Below are positions 24,174 through 33,352 of a DNA stretch of 64,000 nt, in pieces (positions within the stretch are counted from its first letter, which is position 1; every line of letters starts with the position of its first letter). The translations under genes were made by a program, and so were the position numbers. Origin of the DNA: Lederbergia graminis (lineage in GTDB: Bacteria; Bacillota; Bacilli; Bacillales; Bacillaceae_C). Under the pieces are notes generated by a model. The model was not told where the DNA came from. It did not search any database and worked only from the letters and a program-made list of their open reading frames with translations. The stretch is from the NCBI RefSeq assembly GCF_042655485.1, contig NZ_JBHSMC010000014.1, positions 186,001-250,000 of the forward strand, given 5' to 3'.

Positions 24174-25154
24174 ATGATCAAAAAGTATAGAACGATACCA
24201 ATTAAGATACTTATATTGGAAGCGTTGCTTAGGAGGCTCCCTGAGAATCATCCCAAAAGACCGAAGATTAGAGAAGAATTGGTAAGAAGCTACGCTGGTT
24301 ATCGTGGTGAAGAAAGCCTCGATTATTATTTAGCACAGTTACCTCCAGATAATTACTACATTTTTCAAGACCTCCGTATTCCTATCTCCAAAGATACCTA
24401 CTTTCAAATTGATATTCTCTTATTAACACGCCGTTATTTTATTATTTATGAAGCAAAGAATATGTTGGGTACATTATTTTTCGATTTTAATCAATTGGTT
24501 CGGACATATGAGGAAAAAGAGGAAATTTTCCCTGACCCAATTGTTCAAGTACAAAATCAGCAATATCACTTAGATAACTTGTTGAAAAAGCACTTAAATA
24601 AAACCGTCCCCAATACCTCATTCGTAGTTGTAACGAATCCATCCTCCAAAATTGAAATAAACTCTCAATATCATGTAGCCAAACAAAAAGTAATTCGTAA
24701 TCCTGCCATCCTCCCAAGGTTTGTGACTTATAGCAGACAGCATCCAACAGATATACTAGATGATAGAGAGTTACAAAAAATTACTCGATTATTACTAAAG
24801 TTTCATACCCCTTCACAACCTGATATTCTATCTCAATTCCAAATCTCCATAGATGAAATCCTACCTGGACTATACTGTGACCGTTGCATGTCCCTATCAA
24901 TAGTAAAAGTAGATAGAACATGGAAATGCCAACAGTGCGGGATAGAAAATGATAAAGCTTTTATTCAAGCGATAATCGATTACTTTCTATTGATTGGAGC
25001 CACGATAACCAATCAACAATGCAGAGCATTCATCCAACATTCTTCCATTTATGTAGTTTCCCGCTTACTTCGATCATTAAAACTGCCTTACAAAGGAAGC
25101 ACTAAAGGCAGAGCATACCAACTTTCGTTACATGATTTGCAGAAGTGGTTGTAA
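24174..25154 (+). CDS. NERD (nuclease-related) domain protein with zinc ribbon
   Basis: A 326-residue cytosolic protein. The NERD domain (about 43-155) has the restriction-endonuclease-like core: Glu47 (GEESLDYYL), Asp80 (QIDILLL), Glu93 and Lys95 (YEAKN), and the Gln motif PIVQVQNQQ (122-130). A C4 zinc ribbon (CDRC...CQQC, about 237-257) and a C-terminal helical region follow. NERD proteins occur widely in Bacillaceae; their DNA role is only predicted. ATG 24174 fits the GAGGTGG site better than ATG 24147. It begins 140 bp after the GCAAGAA array. Confidence 0.85.
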   Translation: MIKKYRTIPIKILILEALLRRLPENHPKRPKIREELVRSYAGYRGEESLDYYLAQLPPDNYYIFQDLRIPISKDTYFQIDILLLTRRYFIIYEAKNMLGTLFFDFNQLVRTYEEKEEIFPDPIVQVQNQQYHLDNLLKKHLNKTVPNTSFVVVTNPSSKIEINSQYHVAKQKVIRNPAILPRFVTYSRQHPTDILDDRELQKITRLLLKFHTPSQPDILSQFQISIDEILPGLYCDRCMSLSIVKVDRTWKCQQCGIENDKAFIQAIIDYFLLIGATITNQQCRAFIQHSSIYVVSRLLRSLKLPYKGSTKGRAYQLSLHDLQKWL

Positions 25155-25229
25155 GCTCGTAGCGAATAGAATTGATATAGTTACACATGGTATGATGAAA
25201 ATAAATGACGAATAAAGGATGAGAAATGG

Positions 25230-26087
25230 ATGTCCCAATTAAGTAAAAAAGCAATCGCTTCGAAATTGCTTCAAGAATATTCACAGTTGCTTCGTTGTCC
25301 TATTTGTAAAAGGACAATGATCATGCAAAATGACCAGTCACTAGTATGTGAAGAGAACCATCACTTTGATCTTGCTAAAAAAGGTTATGTACATTTGCTG
25401 TCACAGTCTATTGAAACAAAATATGATAAAGAACTTTTTCAATCAAGAAAACGGATAGCAGAGGACGGCTTTTTTGCACCGCTTATAAAATCTATAACGA
25501 AAATAATAGATAGTAATAAGACCGATGCCATCATGTTGGACGCCGGTTGCGGAGAAGGGTCGCATTTAGCCCAAATTCAGCAATCACTTGAGCAAGCATC
25601 TTTTGGGATTGGTGCAGATATTGCAAAAGAAGGAATCCAGCTAGCTACAAGTAATTCGTCTAATTCAGTATGGATTGTAGCGGATTTAGCGAATCTGCCA
25701 ATAGCAACAACATCAATCGACTATATCTTAAATATTTTATCTCCTTCTAATTATGCAGAATTTGACCGTCTACTTAAGAAGGAAGGAAAGTTAATTAAAG
25801 TAATACCGAACTCGGATTATTTAAAAGAATTGCGTGGTATTTTTTACGAGGATAAAGAAGCGTATGATAATGAAAGTACAAAAGCGAGATTTCAAGAAAA
25901 GTTTGAGCTGCTACATACGGAACAAGTTCGTTATAGTGTGAATGTAAAGCAACCTCTACTGAATGATCTTGTTAAAATGACACCATTATCTTGGTCTGCA
26001 GACAAATCCAAAGTGGAGGAAGTAAATAATACAGAATCGATGAACATTACAGTAGATTTAAGTATATTAGTTGGAATAAAGAAATAA
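25230..26087 (+). CDS. rlmA: 23S rRNA guanine-N1 methyltransferase, RlmA family
   Basis: Methylates a guanine in helix 35 of 23S rRNA (G745 or, in Gram-positives, G748). A 285-residue protein with an N-terminal zinc site (CPIC at about 25-28, then CEENHHFD about 42-49) and a Rossmann methyltransferase domain (LDAGCGEGSHLA near 108, ILSPSNYAEFDRLLKKEGKLIKV). That combination defines the RlmA/TlrB family and distinguishes it from other small methyltransferases. It is 20 bp upstream of topB, so they may be co-transcribed. Confidence 0.85.
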   Translation: MSQLSKKAIASKLLQEYSQLLRCPICKRTMIMQNDQSLVCEENHHFDLAKKGYVHLLSQSIETKYDKELFQSRKRIAEDGFFAPLIKSITKIIDSNKTDAIMLDAGCGEGSHLAQIQQSLEQASFGIGADIAKEGIQLATSNSSNSVWIVADLANLPIATTSIDYILNILSPSNYAEFDRLLKKEGKLIKVIPNSDYLKELRGIFYEDKEAYDNESTKARFQEKFELLHTEQVRYSVNVKQPLLNDLVKMTPLSWSADKSKVEEVNNTESMNITVDLSILVGIKK

Positions 26088-26107
26088 AGGCAAGGAGAGT
26101 TTTTTGT

Positions 26108-28255
26108 ATGAAATTAATCATCGCCGAAAAGCCATCTGTATCGAGAAACATTGCAGATGCATTGAAAATAAAAAATCGGCAAGACGGATTTTTTGAAGGA
26201 AACGGCTATATTGTCACTTGGGCTTTTGGGCATTTACTGCAACTATATGATGCAAAAGATTATGAAGAAAAGATGGCATCGTGGAAAATGGAGAACTTTC
26301 CTTTTATTCCTCAGAAATTCCAATATAAAGTAAAAAGTAACCCTAAAAACAGAGAAAAACCTGACTTGGGTGCAAAAAAACAATTAAATATCATTCATCA
26401 ATTAATGAATCGAAATGATGTAGATGCCATCATATCTGCTTGTGACTTTGACCGCGAAGGACAGTTAATTGGAGATAGTATTATTTATAAAGCGAGGCCA
26501 ACAAAGCCTGTATATCGACTTTTACTGAATGAGTGGACACCTCAAGAAGTATTAAATGGATTAGATAATCTAAAGCTAAATACAGAATTACGTCCGCTTC
26601 AAGATGCTGGTATAAGTAGACAATGGGCTGACTGGGTAATAGGGATTAACTTAACTTCTGTAGCGACATTGAAGTATCAAAAAGGAAAGGGTAAAGCGCT
26701 CAATATAGGTCGAGTACTTTTACCTACCTTGAAAGTTATTTATGACCGTGATCAAGAGATTGCTAATTTTAAACCTGAGGATTATTTTAAATTACAAGCT
26801 ACATTCAAAACGGCAGAAAATGAAACATATGAAGCTACTTATTTTGAAGAGAAAGAAGAGAAGTTTAAAAGTAAAGAACAGTTAGAAGAAATACGTTCGC
26901 AAATCAATGAAAAACCAGGAGTTATTCATAATAAAACAGTCCAGAAAAAGAAAGAATTCCCACCATTTTTGTTCAACCTATCTAATTTACAAGGACATAT
27001 TACGAGTAAACATAATGGATGGACCGCAGACAAAGTGTTAAAAGTAGCGCAATCATTATACGAAAATAAATTTATCACTTATCCAAGGACATCTAGTATT
27101 GCCTTAGAGGAAAGTTTAGTAGGAAAAACAGCAAAAGTGCTCGAAACTCATTCAGAGGATTTGCCCTATCGAGATGAAATTAAGTTTATTCGCTCCAAAA
27201 GAGTTTTTAATAATGCAAAAGTAGAGAGTCATAGTGCAATTATTCCCACCTATTTGAAACCAAAGAAACTCACTTCAGATGAACAGGTTGTCTATCAAGC
27301 AATTAAAAATCGATTTATCATGCAATTTATGCCAGTTGCGGAGCATGAAGAAACAATCATTGAAACAAAAATTAAAGATACGAGTATAAAAGGATTATTT
27401 ATTGTAAAGGGAAAAGTTCAATTAATTGAAGGCTGGAAAAAGGTTGAGAAAATCCAATCAAAGGATACTATTCTCCCTTTAGTCCATGTGAACGACGAAG
27501 TGGATATGCTTAAAAGTGAAATAACCTCTCATGTTACGAAACCTCCAAAGCAACATACTGAAAAAACTTTGCTACGAATGATGGAGACAGCGGGAAGAAA
27601 TATTAAGCAAGATGAGGAAGATATTGAAGCGATATTAAGTGGATTTAGCATTGGAACACCAGCAACGAGAGCAGAAACGATCAAAAAATTAAAAGATGTT
27701 GGCTATATTTCTTCACAAGGGAAAAATTTAGTTTGTACTGAATTAGGTAAAAAGTTAGTAGAAACATTTCCTATTAAAAACCTGTTTAGTTTAGAATTTA
27801 CAGGTCGTCTAGAGAAATCCCTTTTTGATATAGAAAAAGGAAAGCATAATAAAAATGAATTTTTGCAGATGATATATTCATTCACAACGAAAGCTGTAGA
27901 AGAAATTAAGACAGATTCAGCTGGAACAATCCACGAAGTTACAAGAGGAAGAAAATTGAACGACTTCATGGGGAAATGTCCTGTTTGTGGACATGCGGTG
28001 ATCGAGGGGAAGAAAGGATTTGGCTGCAGTAATTGGAAGAACGGCTGCAAGTTTGTGATTTGGAAAAATGACAAATTTTTGGCGACAATGAAAAAGAAGC
28101 CGACAAAGACGATGGTGAAAACTTTATTGAAGAATGGTGTTGTTACTGTAAAGGGGCTTACAAGTAAACAAGGAAATAAGTTCGATGCACAAATGCGCTA
28201 TGAAAAGAACACGGAGAACGATTATTTTAGCTGGAAAATGGAGTTTACAAAATAA
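26108..28255 (+). CDS. topB: DNA topoisomerase III
   Basis: A type IA topoisomerase that decatenates DNA through a 5' phosphotyrosine. The 715-residue length is close to B. subtilis TopB. Visible parts: the Toprim domain (MKLIIAEKPSVSRNIADAL; acidic triad in SACDFDREGQL), the active-site Tyr325 in KFITYPRTSS, and a C-terminal zinc-finger-like piece (CPVCGHAV... CSNWKNGC, about 625-650) followed by the TopB-type tail. ATG 26108 follows AAGGAGAG. Confidence 0.95.
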   Translation: MKLIIAEKPSVSRNIADALKIKNRQDGFFEGNGYIVTWAFGHLLQLYDAKDYEEKMASWKMENFPFIPQKFQYKVKSNPKNREKPDLGAKKQLNIIHQLMNRNDVDAIISACDFDREGQLIGDSIIYKARPTKPVYRLLLNEWTPQEVLNGLDNLKLNTELRPLQDAGISRQWADWVIGINLTSVATLKYQKGKGKALNIGRVLLPTLKVIYDRDQEIANFKPEDYFKLQATFKTAENETYEATYFEEKEEKFKSKEQLEEIRSQINEKPGVIHNKTVQKKKEFPPFLFNLSNLQGHITSKHNGWTADKVLKVAQSLYENKFITYPRTSSIALEESLVGKTAKVLETHSEDLPYRDEIKFIRSKRVFNNAKVESHSAIIPTYLKPKKLTSDEQVVYQAIKNRFIMQFMPVAEHEETIIETKIKDTSIKGLFIVKGKVQLIEGWKKVEKIQSKDTILPLVHVNDEVDMLKSEITSHVTKPPKQHTEKTLLRMMETAGRNIKQDEEDIEAILSGFSIGTPATRAETIKKLKDVGYISSQGKNLVCTELGKKLVETFPIKNLFSLEFTGRLEKSLFDIEKGKHNKNEFLQMIYSFTTKAVEEIKTDSAGTIHEVTRGRKLNDFMGKCPVCGHAVIEGKKGFGCSNWKNGCKFVIWKNDKFLATMKKKPTKTMVKTLLKNGVVTVKGLTSKQGNKFDAQMRYEKNTENDYFSWKMEFTK

Positions 28256-28271
28256 GTAGTAAAAACTATTT

Positions 28272-28313
28272 AAGGACATAACACAGATATGACGAAGAGT
28301 GGGTTATGTCCTT
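28272..28313. terminator. Terminator between convergent topB and the kinase gene
   Basis: Stem AAGGACATAAC / GTTATGTCCTT between the stop codons of topB (+) and the kinase-like gene (-). Confidence 0.75.
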
Positions 28314-28317
28314 TCAT

Positions 28318-28857
28318 TTACAACATGATATATTTAGGATTATTAATAATTTCACTCAGAACAGTAGGGATGTTATCCAAGTTATTTTTGCTAATATCCA
28401 ATATATGATTTTCCTGTAATCCCGCTTCTTTAAACTCTTTCGCTAAAATTAAACACCTTTCTCCCATTCTATATTCTATCTTTCTCATATTATCCCTTTT
28501 TATTAAGGTTTCATTATCGGCCCAAAGGACGACATATTTAACTTGAGTATTTATTTCTTGTAACTTTTCATTGAGCCATTTTGCCTCTTGTGGGAAGGTT
28601 ACGTAATCGATGACAACATCATTGCCATATTGAAGGAAGTTCTTTGTAAGACTTAAAATATTATCCCAAATCAACTTTACTTCTTCTTTGCTTTCCCAAG
28701 GTTTTTTTCGTCCATTTACATGCATATGACTAATATAATCACCTGATATATAGGCACTATTTTTAAATTGTTTTACGAGTTCCCTGGAAGTTGTGGATTT
28801 ACCAACCCCTGCTGGACCTGATAATAAATAAACGATATTTGATTCCTGATCTTTCAT
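28318..28857 (-). CDS. Small P-loop kinase-like ATPase
   Basis: A 179-residue protein with Walker A (LLSGPAGVGKSTTS, near the N terminus), a lid-like region (VLWADNETLIKRDNMR) and the overall plan of gluconate kinase/chloramphenicol phosphotransferase-like enzymes (AAA_33 type). The phosphate acceptor is unknown. ATG 28857 is chosen since GGAGG precedes it by 8 nt; the longer frame from TTG 28872 would start on that site. Monocistronic. Confidence 0.75.
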   Translation of the reverse strand: MKDQESNIVYLLSGPAGVGKSTTSRELVKQFKNSAYISGDYISHMHVNGRKKPWESKEEVKLIWDNILSLTKNFLQYGNDVVIDYVTFPQEAKWLNEKLQEINTQVKYVVLWADNETLIKRDNMRKIEYRMGERCLILAKEFKEAGLQENHILDISKNNLDNIPTVLSEIINNPKYIML

Positions 28858-28963
28858 TCTTTTTACCTCCAAATATAAAGCTTACATAGTATTTCGGTTG
28901 TAATTGCTATAAATCCTTCTATTGTTGCTTAGGTTGTTAAATTGGAGTTTGAATAGATAAATA

Positions 28964-29003
28964 AAAAGGATTGGAGATAAATTTGTTCTATCTCTAATCC
29001 TTT
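28964..29003 (-). terminator. Terminator after the dioxygenase gene
   Basis: Stem AAAGGATTGGAGATA / TATCTCTAATCCTTT; on the minus strand it ends in TTTTTATTTAT. Confidence 0.85.
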
Positions 29004-29026
29004 CAAATAGTGAATTGCCAAAATAT

Positions 29027-29998
29027 TTACTTTTTCAGTTGAAGTGGTTTTAACTTGGCTTCGATTTCGTTTCTCTTTGCTTCTAAGAAGGGAGGAAGAG
29101 CTAGAGACTCTCCTAAGTGGTCAATATGTTCGTCTGTATCAAACCCTGGTCCATCTGTTGCAAGTTCAAAAAGTATTCCATTTGGTTCTCGGAAATAGAA
29201 TGAACGAAAGTAGAAGCGATCGACAAAGCCTGAATTTGGAAAGCGAGCTGAACGGATTTTCTTAATCCATTGATGTAGTTCATCTTCATTTTCAACACGT
29301 AATGCGACATGGTGAACACCTCCACGGCCTAGGCGTGTTTCCGGTAAGTCATTTCGTTCTTCCAAATGTATCTCCGCCCCGCTACCACCTTCACCTGTTT
29401 CAAAAACTACAATGTCAGGTTGGCCAGCTACTGGAGAAGGGTATCTTCCTTTACGTCGGAATCCCATTACATTTGTGAGCGCATGTTCGGTTGGTTCTGG
29501 ATTTTTTACGGTTAATGAAACAGGGCCAAGTCCAGTTACACCAGATGCAACTGGAACTGTACTTTTATCCCAAGGTACTCCTGCAGTAACACCCATGTTT
29601 TCTTCATCTGATACAAGGATTAGTTGTTGTCCTTCCGGATCAGTAAAAGCAAGTGTTTTTCTATTTGCTCTTTTCTTGATATCCTCATGATCAACTCCGA
29701 ATTCCTCAAAACGAGCTTTCCAATATGTTAAAGCTTTATCGTCTTTCACCCTAAGTGATATAGATGAAATACTACGAACACCTTTGTGATTTTTGGCTAG
29801 CATGGGGATTTCAAAGAATGTTAACTCCGTTCCTGGATTTCCTTTCTCATCTCCATAGAATAAATGGTACATGGAAGTATCATCCTGATTAACGGTCTTT
29901 TTTACGAGGCGCATGCCCATAATATTTGTATAAAAATCAAGGTTCTTTTCTGCGTTTGCAGTCATGGCGGAAACATGATGTATCCCTTTTAGTTCCAT
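29027..29998 (-). CDS. Ring-cleaving dioxygenase, MhqO/MhqA type (VOC superfamily)
   Basis: A 323-residue protein with two tandem glyoxalase/VOC domains (about 1-150 and 155-300), the plan of the extradiol dioxygenases induced by quinones in B. subtilis (MhqA, MhqE, MhqO). Metal ligands are seen as His in KGIHHVSAMTA, His in GGVHHVALRV and Glu in FREPNGILFELATD. It probably opens hydroquinone-type rings in the detoxification of electrophiles. The ATG at 29998 has GGAGG at 7 nt. No MhqR-type regulator is adjacent. Confidence 0.87.
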   Translation of the reverse strand: MELKGIHHVSAMTANAEKNLDFYTNIMGMRLVKKTVNQDDTSMYHLFYGDEKGNPGTELTFFEIPMLAKNHKGVRSISSISLRVKDDKALTYWKARFEEFGVDHEDIKKRANRKTLAFTDPEGQQLILVSDEENMGVTAGVPWDKSTVPVASGVTGLGPVSLTVKNPEPTEHALTNVMGFRRKGRYPSPVAGQPDIVVFETGEGGSGAEIHLEERNDLPETRLGRGGVHHVALRVENEDELHQWIKKIRSARFPNSGFVDRFYFRSFYFREPNGILFELATDGPGFDTDEHIDHLGESLALPPFLEAKRNEIEAKLKPLQLKK

Positions 29999-30077
29999 CT
30001 TCAAACCTCCTGTAATTAAAATATCTCGAATTCAAGATAATTATAATATGTAATATCATTTTTGTCAATTTATATAA

Positions 30078-30107
30078 AAAAGCTTGCCCAGTAACAGGCA
30101 AGCTTTT
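30078..30107 (-). terminator. Terminator of uppP
   Basis: Stem AAAAGCTTGCC / GGCAAGCTTTT followed by T on the minus strand, directly after the uppP stop. Confidence 0.85.
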
Positions 30108-30112
30108 CAAGA

Positions 30113-30964
30113 TTACATCATCGAAATATAAATAACACCAAGAATGGCAGCTAGTACAATTCGATAGATGGCAAATGGAAGTAATTTAATTTTTTCTATC
30201 AATACAAGGAAGAAGCGAATAGAAATCCAAGCGAAAACAAATGCACTAACGAAACCAACGACGAAAAATGGAATGACTTCAGCAGTCATCACATCCCATT
30301 TACTAATTAAGGAAACAGCACTAGCTCCAAACATAATTGGAACAGCCATAATAAAAGTAAAGTCTGCTGCTGCACGATGCTTAAGTCCCATTAATACACC
30401 ACCAGAAATGGTAGCACCTGATCTAGAAAACCCTGGCCATAGTGCAATACATTGGAATAAACCAATTAAGATTGCCTGTTTATATGTAACTTCATCAAGT
30501 GAAGCGCCATCGGATTCTTTATTTTGTTTTGCTTTCCAATCCGCAATAATCATTAATACTGCACCTGCTACTAAAGCAAGTAGTACCGTTTCCACTCTAA
30601 ATAAATACTGATCAATTATATCTTCAAATGCTAATCCGAGTACAGCTGCAGGTAAAAGTCCTACAATTACATGTGATAACTTTAAACGTGGACCAGATGT
30701 TACATTAGTATCTTTACCACCAATATGTATACCAACTAAACTCCATAACTTTTTCCAGAAGACAATGACGACAGCTAATATCGAACCAAGTTGAATGACT
30801 ACCTTAAAGGTATTTGCAACCTCGGGTGATCCTAATATTTCTTGTGACTTTAATAGCATATCATCTACAATAATCATATGTCCTGTCGATGATACTGGAG
30901 CAAATTCCGTTAAACCTTCCACAAATCCTAATATTAATGCAACAATAATATCCCATACAGTCAT
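30113..30964 (-). CDS. uppP: Undecaprenyl-diphosphatase
   Basis: Recycles undecaprenyl pyrophosphate, the lipid carrier of cell-wall synthesis, and gives bacitracin resistance. A 283-residue membrane protein with about eight helices and the two BacA motifs: EGLTEFAPVSSTGH near residue 16 (catalytic glutamates, Ser) and GFSRSGAT near residue 183 (Arg). It is monocistronic with a terminator right after the stop. The 313-bp gap to the divergent CNNM gene holds both promoters and a structured leader. Confidence 0.95.
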   Translation of the reverse strand: MTVWDIIVALILGFVEGLTEFAPVSSTGHMIIVDDMLLKSQEILGSPEVANTFKVVIQLGSILAVVIVFWKKLWSLVGIHIGGKDTNVTSGPRLKLSHVIVGLLPAAVLGLAFEDIIDQYLFRVETVLLALVAGAVLMIIADWKAKQNKESDGASLDEVTYKQAILIGLFQCIALWPGFSRSGATISGGVLMGLKHRAAADFTFIMAVPIMFGASAVSLISKWDVMTAEVIPFFVVGFVSAFVFAWISIRFFLVLIEKIKLLPFAIYRIVLAAILGVIYISMM

Positions 30965-31215
30965 AATTATTTAATCCTCACTTTCGAACTTTAATTTTAC
31001 ATACTCCTACTTAAAAAGGAAAGGGTGTAACAAAAATTAAATCATATTCCTCAAAATAGACGATTTTTTTAGTGAAAAACCCTACACAAATCTAAAAAAA
31101 TAAGTCTAATATAATAGCATAAAGAATATTCTTTCTTTGAAAGTATTTTCATATATTTTAAAAATAACATATTTTAATAATATGAAGTTAGGAATTCCTG
31201 TAGTATAATATAATT

Positions 31216-31290
31216 ACAAATCGTCTATCCATAGACGAATTTTAAATCACAGGAGGTGTACCACCTTTCGTTGAAAGGTGAACCATTTGG
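31216..31290 (+). promoter_or_regulatory. Leader with alternative hairpins over the ribosome site of the CNNM gene
   Basis: After a TATAAT (31204-31209) comes a hairpin CGTCTA-TCCA-TAGACG (about 31221-31236). Then CACCTTT (31262-31268) can pair either with GGAGGTG upstream (31252-31258, loop TAC) or with AAAGGTG downstream (31274-31280, loop CGTTG). AAAGGTG is the likely ribosome site, so the choice of pairing would open or close translation. Confidence 0.5.
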
Positions 31291-32624
31291 ACATAGTCAG
31301 TTTAATCTTAATTGCAATTTTGATTGCTTTAACTGCATTTTTCGTAGCGACGGAATTTGCCATTGTAAAGATCAGGAGCTCGAGAGTAGATCAGCTTATT
31401 GAGGAAGGAAAGCCTGGGGCAAAAGCAGCAAAACATGTGACGACACATATGGATGAGTACTTGTCTGCGTGTCAGTTGGGAATTACGGTAACAGCATTAG
31501 GGATTGGTTGGTTAGGAGAGCCAGCATTAAAAGATATGATTCAACCTCTCCTTCGGAATTTCGAAATCAGTTCTTCTGTTTCACATGTAATTTCAGTTGC
31601 AGTTGCATTTTTAATTGTTACGTTTTTACACGTAGTAGTTGGGGAACTAGCACCAAAAACTGTAGCAATTCAAAAATCCGAAATGGTAACATTAGCTTTC
31701 GCTAAGCCATTGATCTGGTTTTACAGAATCATGTTTCCGTTTATCTGGGCATTAAATGGATCAGCACGTTTAATGGTAAAAATGTTTGGGATCCAACCTG
31801 TAAAAGAGCATGAGGAATCTCACTCTGAAGAGGAGCTTCGCATCATTTTGTCCGACAGCTATAAAAGCGGGGAAATCAATCAATCAGAATTGACGTATGT
31901 CAACAATATTTTTAAGTTTGACGAACGTATTGCAAAAGAGATCATGGTACCTCGTACAGAGATGATATCTCTTTCTACTGAGGATAATTTTCAAGATTGG
32001 CTTAAAATTATTAAAAAAGAGAAGCTAACACGTTATCCAGTATATGAAGGAGACAAAGATAATGTAATTGGATTGGTAAACATTAAGGATATCTTAATGG
32101 CACAAATTAAGAATAGTGGTCCTGCAGATAATGTGAAGGTAACCAGCTTCTTAAAACCTATTATTCTTGTGATTGATACAATCCCAATTAACGATCTTTT
32201 GTTAAAGATGCAGCAAGAACGTACACATATGGCTGTCTTATTAGACGAGTATGGCGGTACTTCAGGTCTTGTTACAGTTGAAGATATAATTGAAGAAATT
32301 GTTGGAGAAATCCAAGACGAATTCGATACGGATGAAATTGCAGAAGTAACCAAACTAGGCGAACAGCATTATTCATTTAGTGGTAAAGTACTCATTAATG
32401 AAGTAAATGATCTACTTGGTACGAACTTATCTGATGAGGAAGTAGATACTCTCGGTGGATGGATTTTGTCACAAAACTTTGATATTACAGAAGGTGAAGT
32501 TGTACTTGCAGAAGGATTCACGTTTACTGTTAGAGAAGTGGAAGGGCATCAGATCCAATATGTAGAGGTTAAAAAAAATGAATTTATAGAAGAACCTATT
32601 CATTTGGAAATAAAGGAAGCATAA
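31278..32624 (+). CDS. CNNM/CorC-type transporter-like membrane protein (hemolysin family)
   Basis: A 448-residue protein: DUF21/CNNM membrane domain (about 1-185, four helices), a CBS pair (about 210-330; VPRTEMISLS, RYPVYEGDKDNVIGLVNIKDIL, GGTSGLVTVEDIIEEIVGEI) and the CorC/HlyC C-terminal domain (345-430). Related B. subtilis proteins (YhdP/MpfA, YugS, YrkA, YqhB) are implicated in magnesium export. Start is GTG 31278 or TTG 31287; the latter is 6 nt behind AAAGGTG. The structured leader suggests control by metal, temperature or another signal. Confidence 0.88.
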   Translation: MNHLDIVSLILIAILIALTAFFVATEFAIVKIRSSRVDQLIEEGKPGAKAAKHVTTHMDEYLSACQLGITVTALGIGWLGEPALKDMIQPLLRNFEISSSVSHVISVAVAFLIVTFLHVVVGELAPKTVAIQKSEMVTLAFAKPLIWFYRIMFPFIWALNGSARLMVKMFGIQPVKEHEESHSEEELRIILSDSYKSGEINQSELTYVNNIFKFDERIAKEIMVPRTEMISLSTEDNFQDWLKIIKKEKLTRYPVYEGDKDNVIGLVNIKDILMAQIKNSGPADNVKVTSFLKPIILVIDTIPINDLLLKMQQERTHMAVLLDEYGGTSGLVTVEDIIEEIVGEIQDEFDTDEIAEVTKLGEQHYSFSGKVLINEVNDLLGTNLSDEEVDTLGGWILSQNFDITEGEVVLAEGFTFTVREVEGHQIQYVEVKKNEFIEEPIHLEIKEA

Positions 32625-32627
32625 TAT

Positions 32628-32679
32628 AAAAAAACGCACTATGGTTGAGGATTTCCTCAAAATAGTGCGTTTTATTTTT
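32628..32679 (+). terminator. Terminator of the CNNM gene
   Basis: Stem AAAACGCACTAT / ATAGTGCGTTTT with T-rich tail; an inner GAGGA/TCCTC stem stacks in the loop. Confidence 0.9.
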
Positions 32680-32836
32680 GGATTGGATGCAAGTTAGCGA
32701 TTATTGTATATACATATAATAATAGTAGTAATTTTAATTCTTATTATTCTAACCTACTTTATAGGAATTTATTTCTGCGTTTGCTAAAATAAAAGTAATA
32801 GATTGATAAGAAGTTTTTAGGAAGGGAGTTGCTTCA

Positions 32837-33295
32837 ATGGATGATCGAACGTTTAGGACAGCAATGGGGAAGTTTGCTACTGGTGTAACTGTGGTAACAA
32901 CGAAAGTAAATGATACAGTTCATGGTATGACAGCAAATTCCTTTGTATCCGTATCACTTAATCCAAAGCTTGTCCTCATTTCAGTAGGAAAACAAACAAG
33001 TATGCATAATTATATAAAACAATCAGGTTCGTTTGCAATTAGTGTTTTGAATGAAAATCAGGAGGAGATTTCCGCCTTATTTGCAAGTCAGTTAAAAGAT
33101 GAACGTGAAATAGAATTTGAGTTGTTTAATGAAATGGAAGTAATAAGCGATGCAATTGTTCAAATTACTTGTGAATTGTATGATATGACCGAAGCTGGTG
33201 ACCATACTTTGTATATAGGTGAGGTAACGGATTTACGCATTCAAGATGGAGAACCTTTATGTTTTTATGGAGGCAAGTACAGGAAAGTTACATGA
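32837..33295 (+). CDS. Flavin reductase-like FMN-binding protein
   Basis: A 152-residue protein of the flavin reductase/DIM6-NTAB group, the small partner that supplies reduced flavin to two-component monooxygenases. Family segments: FRTAMGKFATGVTVVTT, GMTANSFVSVSLNPKLVLISVG and DHTLYIGEVTDLRIQDGEPLCFYGGKYRKV. No monooxygenase gene is adjacent, so its partner or independent role is unknown. ATG 32837 follows GAAGGGAG. It has its own terminator. Confidence 0.85.
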   Translation: MDDRTFRTAMGKFATGVTVVTTKVNDTVHGMTANSFVSVSLNPKLVLISVGKQTSMHNYIKQSGSFAISVLNENQEEISALFASQLKDEREIEFELFNEMEVISDAIVQITCELYDMTEAGDHTLYIGEVTDLRIQDGEPLCFYGGKYRKVT

Positions 33296-33301
33296 CTAAG
33301 A

Positions 33302-33333
33302 CTCGGCAGGGTATTAACTGTCGAGCTTTTTTT
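33302..33333 (+). terminator. Terminator after the flavin reductase gene
   Basis: Stem CTCGGCAG / CTGTCGAG (one mismatch) followed by CTTTTTTT. Confidence 0.85.
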
Positions 33334-33352
33334 GAAACAAACAATAAAAAAT

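Noticed and set aside
22983..24181. Several long minus-strand reading frames rich in Phe, Leu, Ile and Ser
   Set aside because: They are the same tandem repeat read in different phases; the 124-bp period does not keep a frame, no ribosome sites precede them, and the composition is that of the DNA repeat.
30965..31277. Known metal riboswitch (yybP-ykoY or M-box) before the CNNM gene
   Set aside because: I could not match conserved cores of these classes; only short alternative hairpins at the ribosome site are seen.
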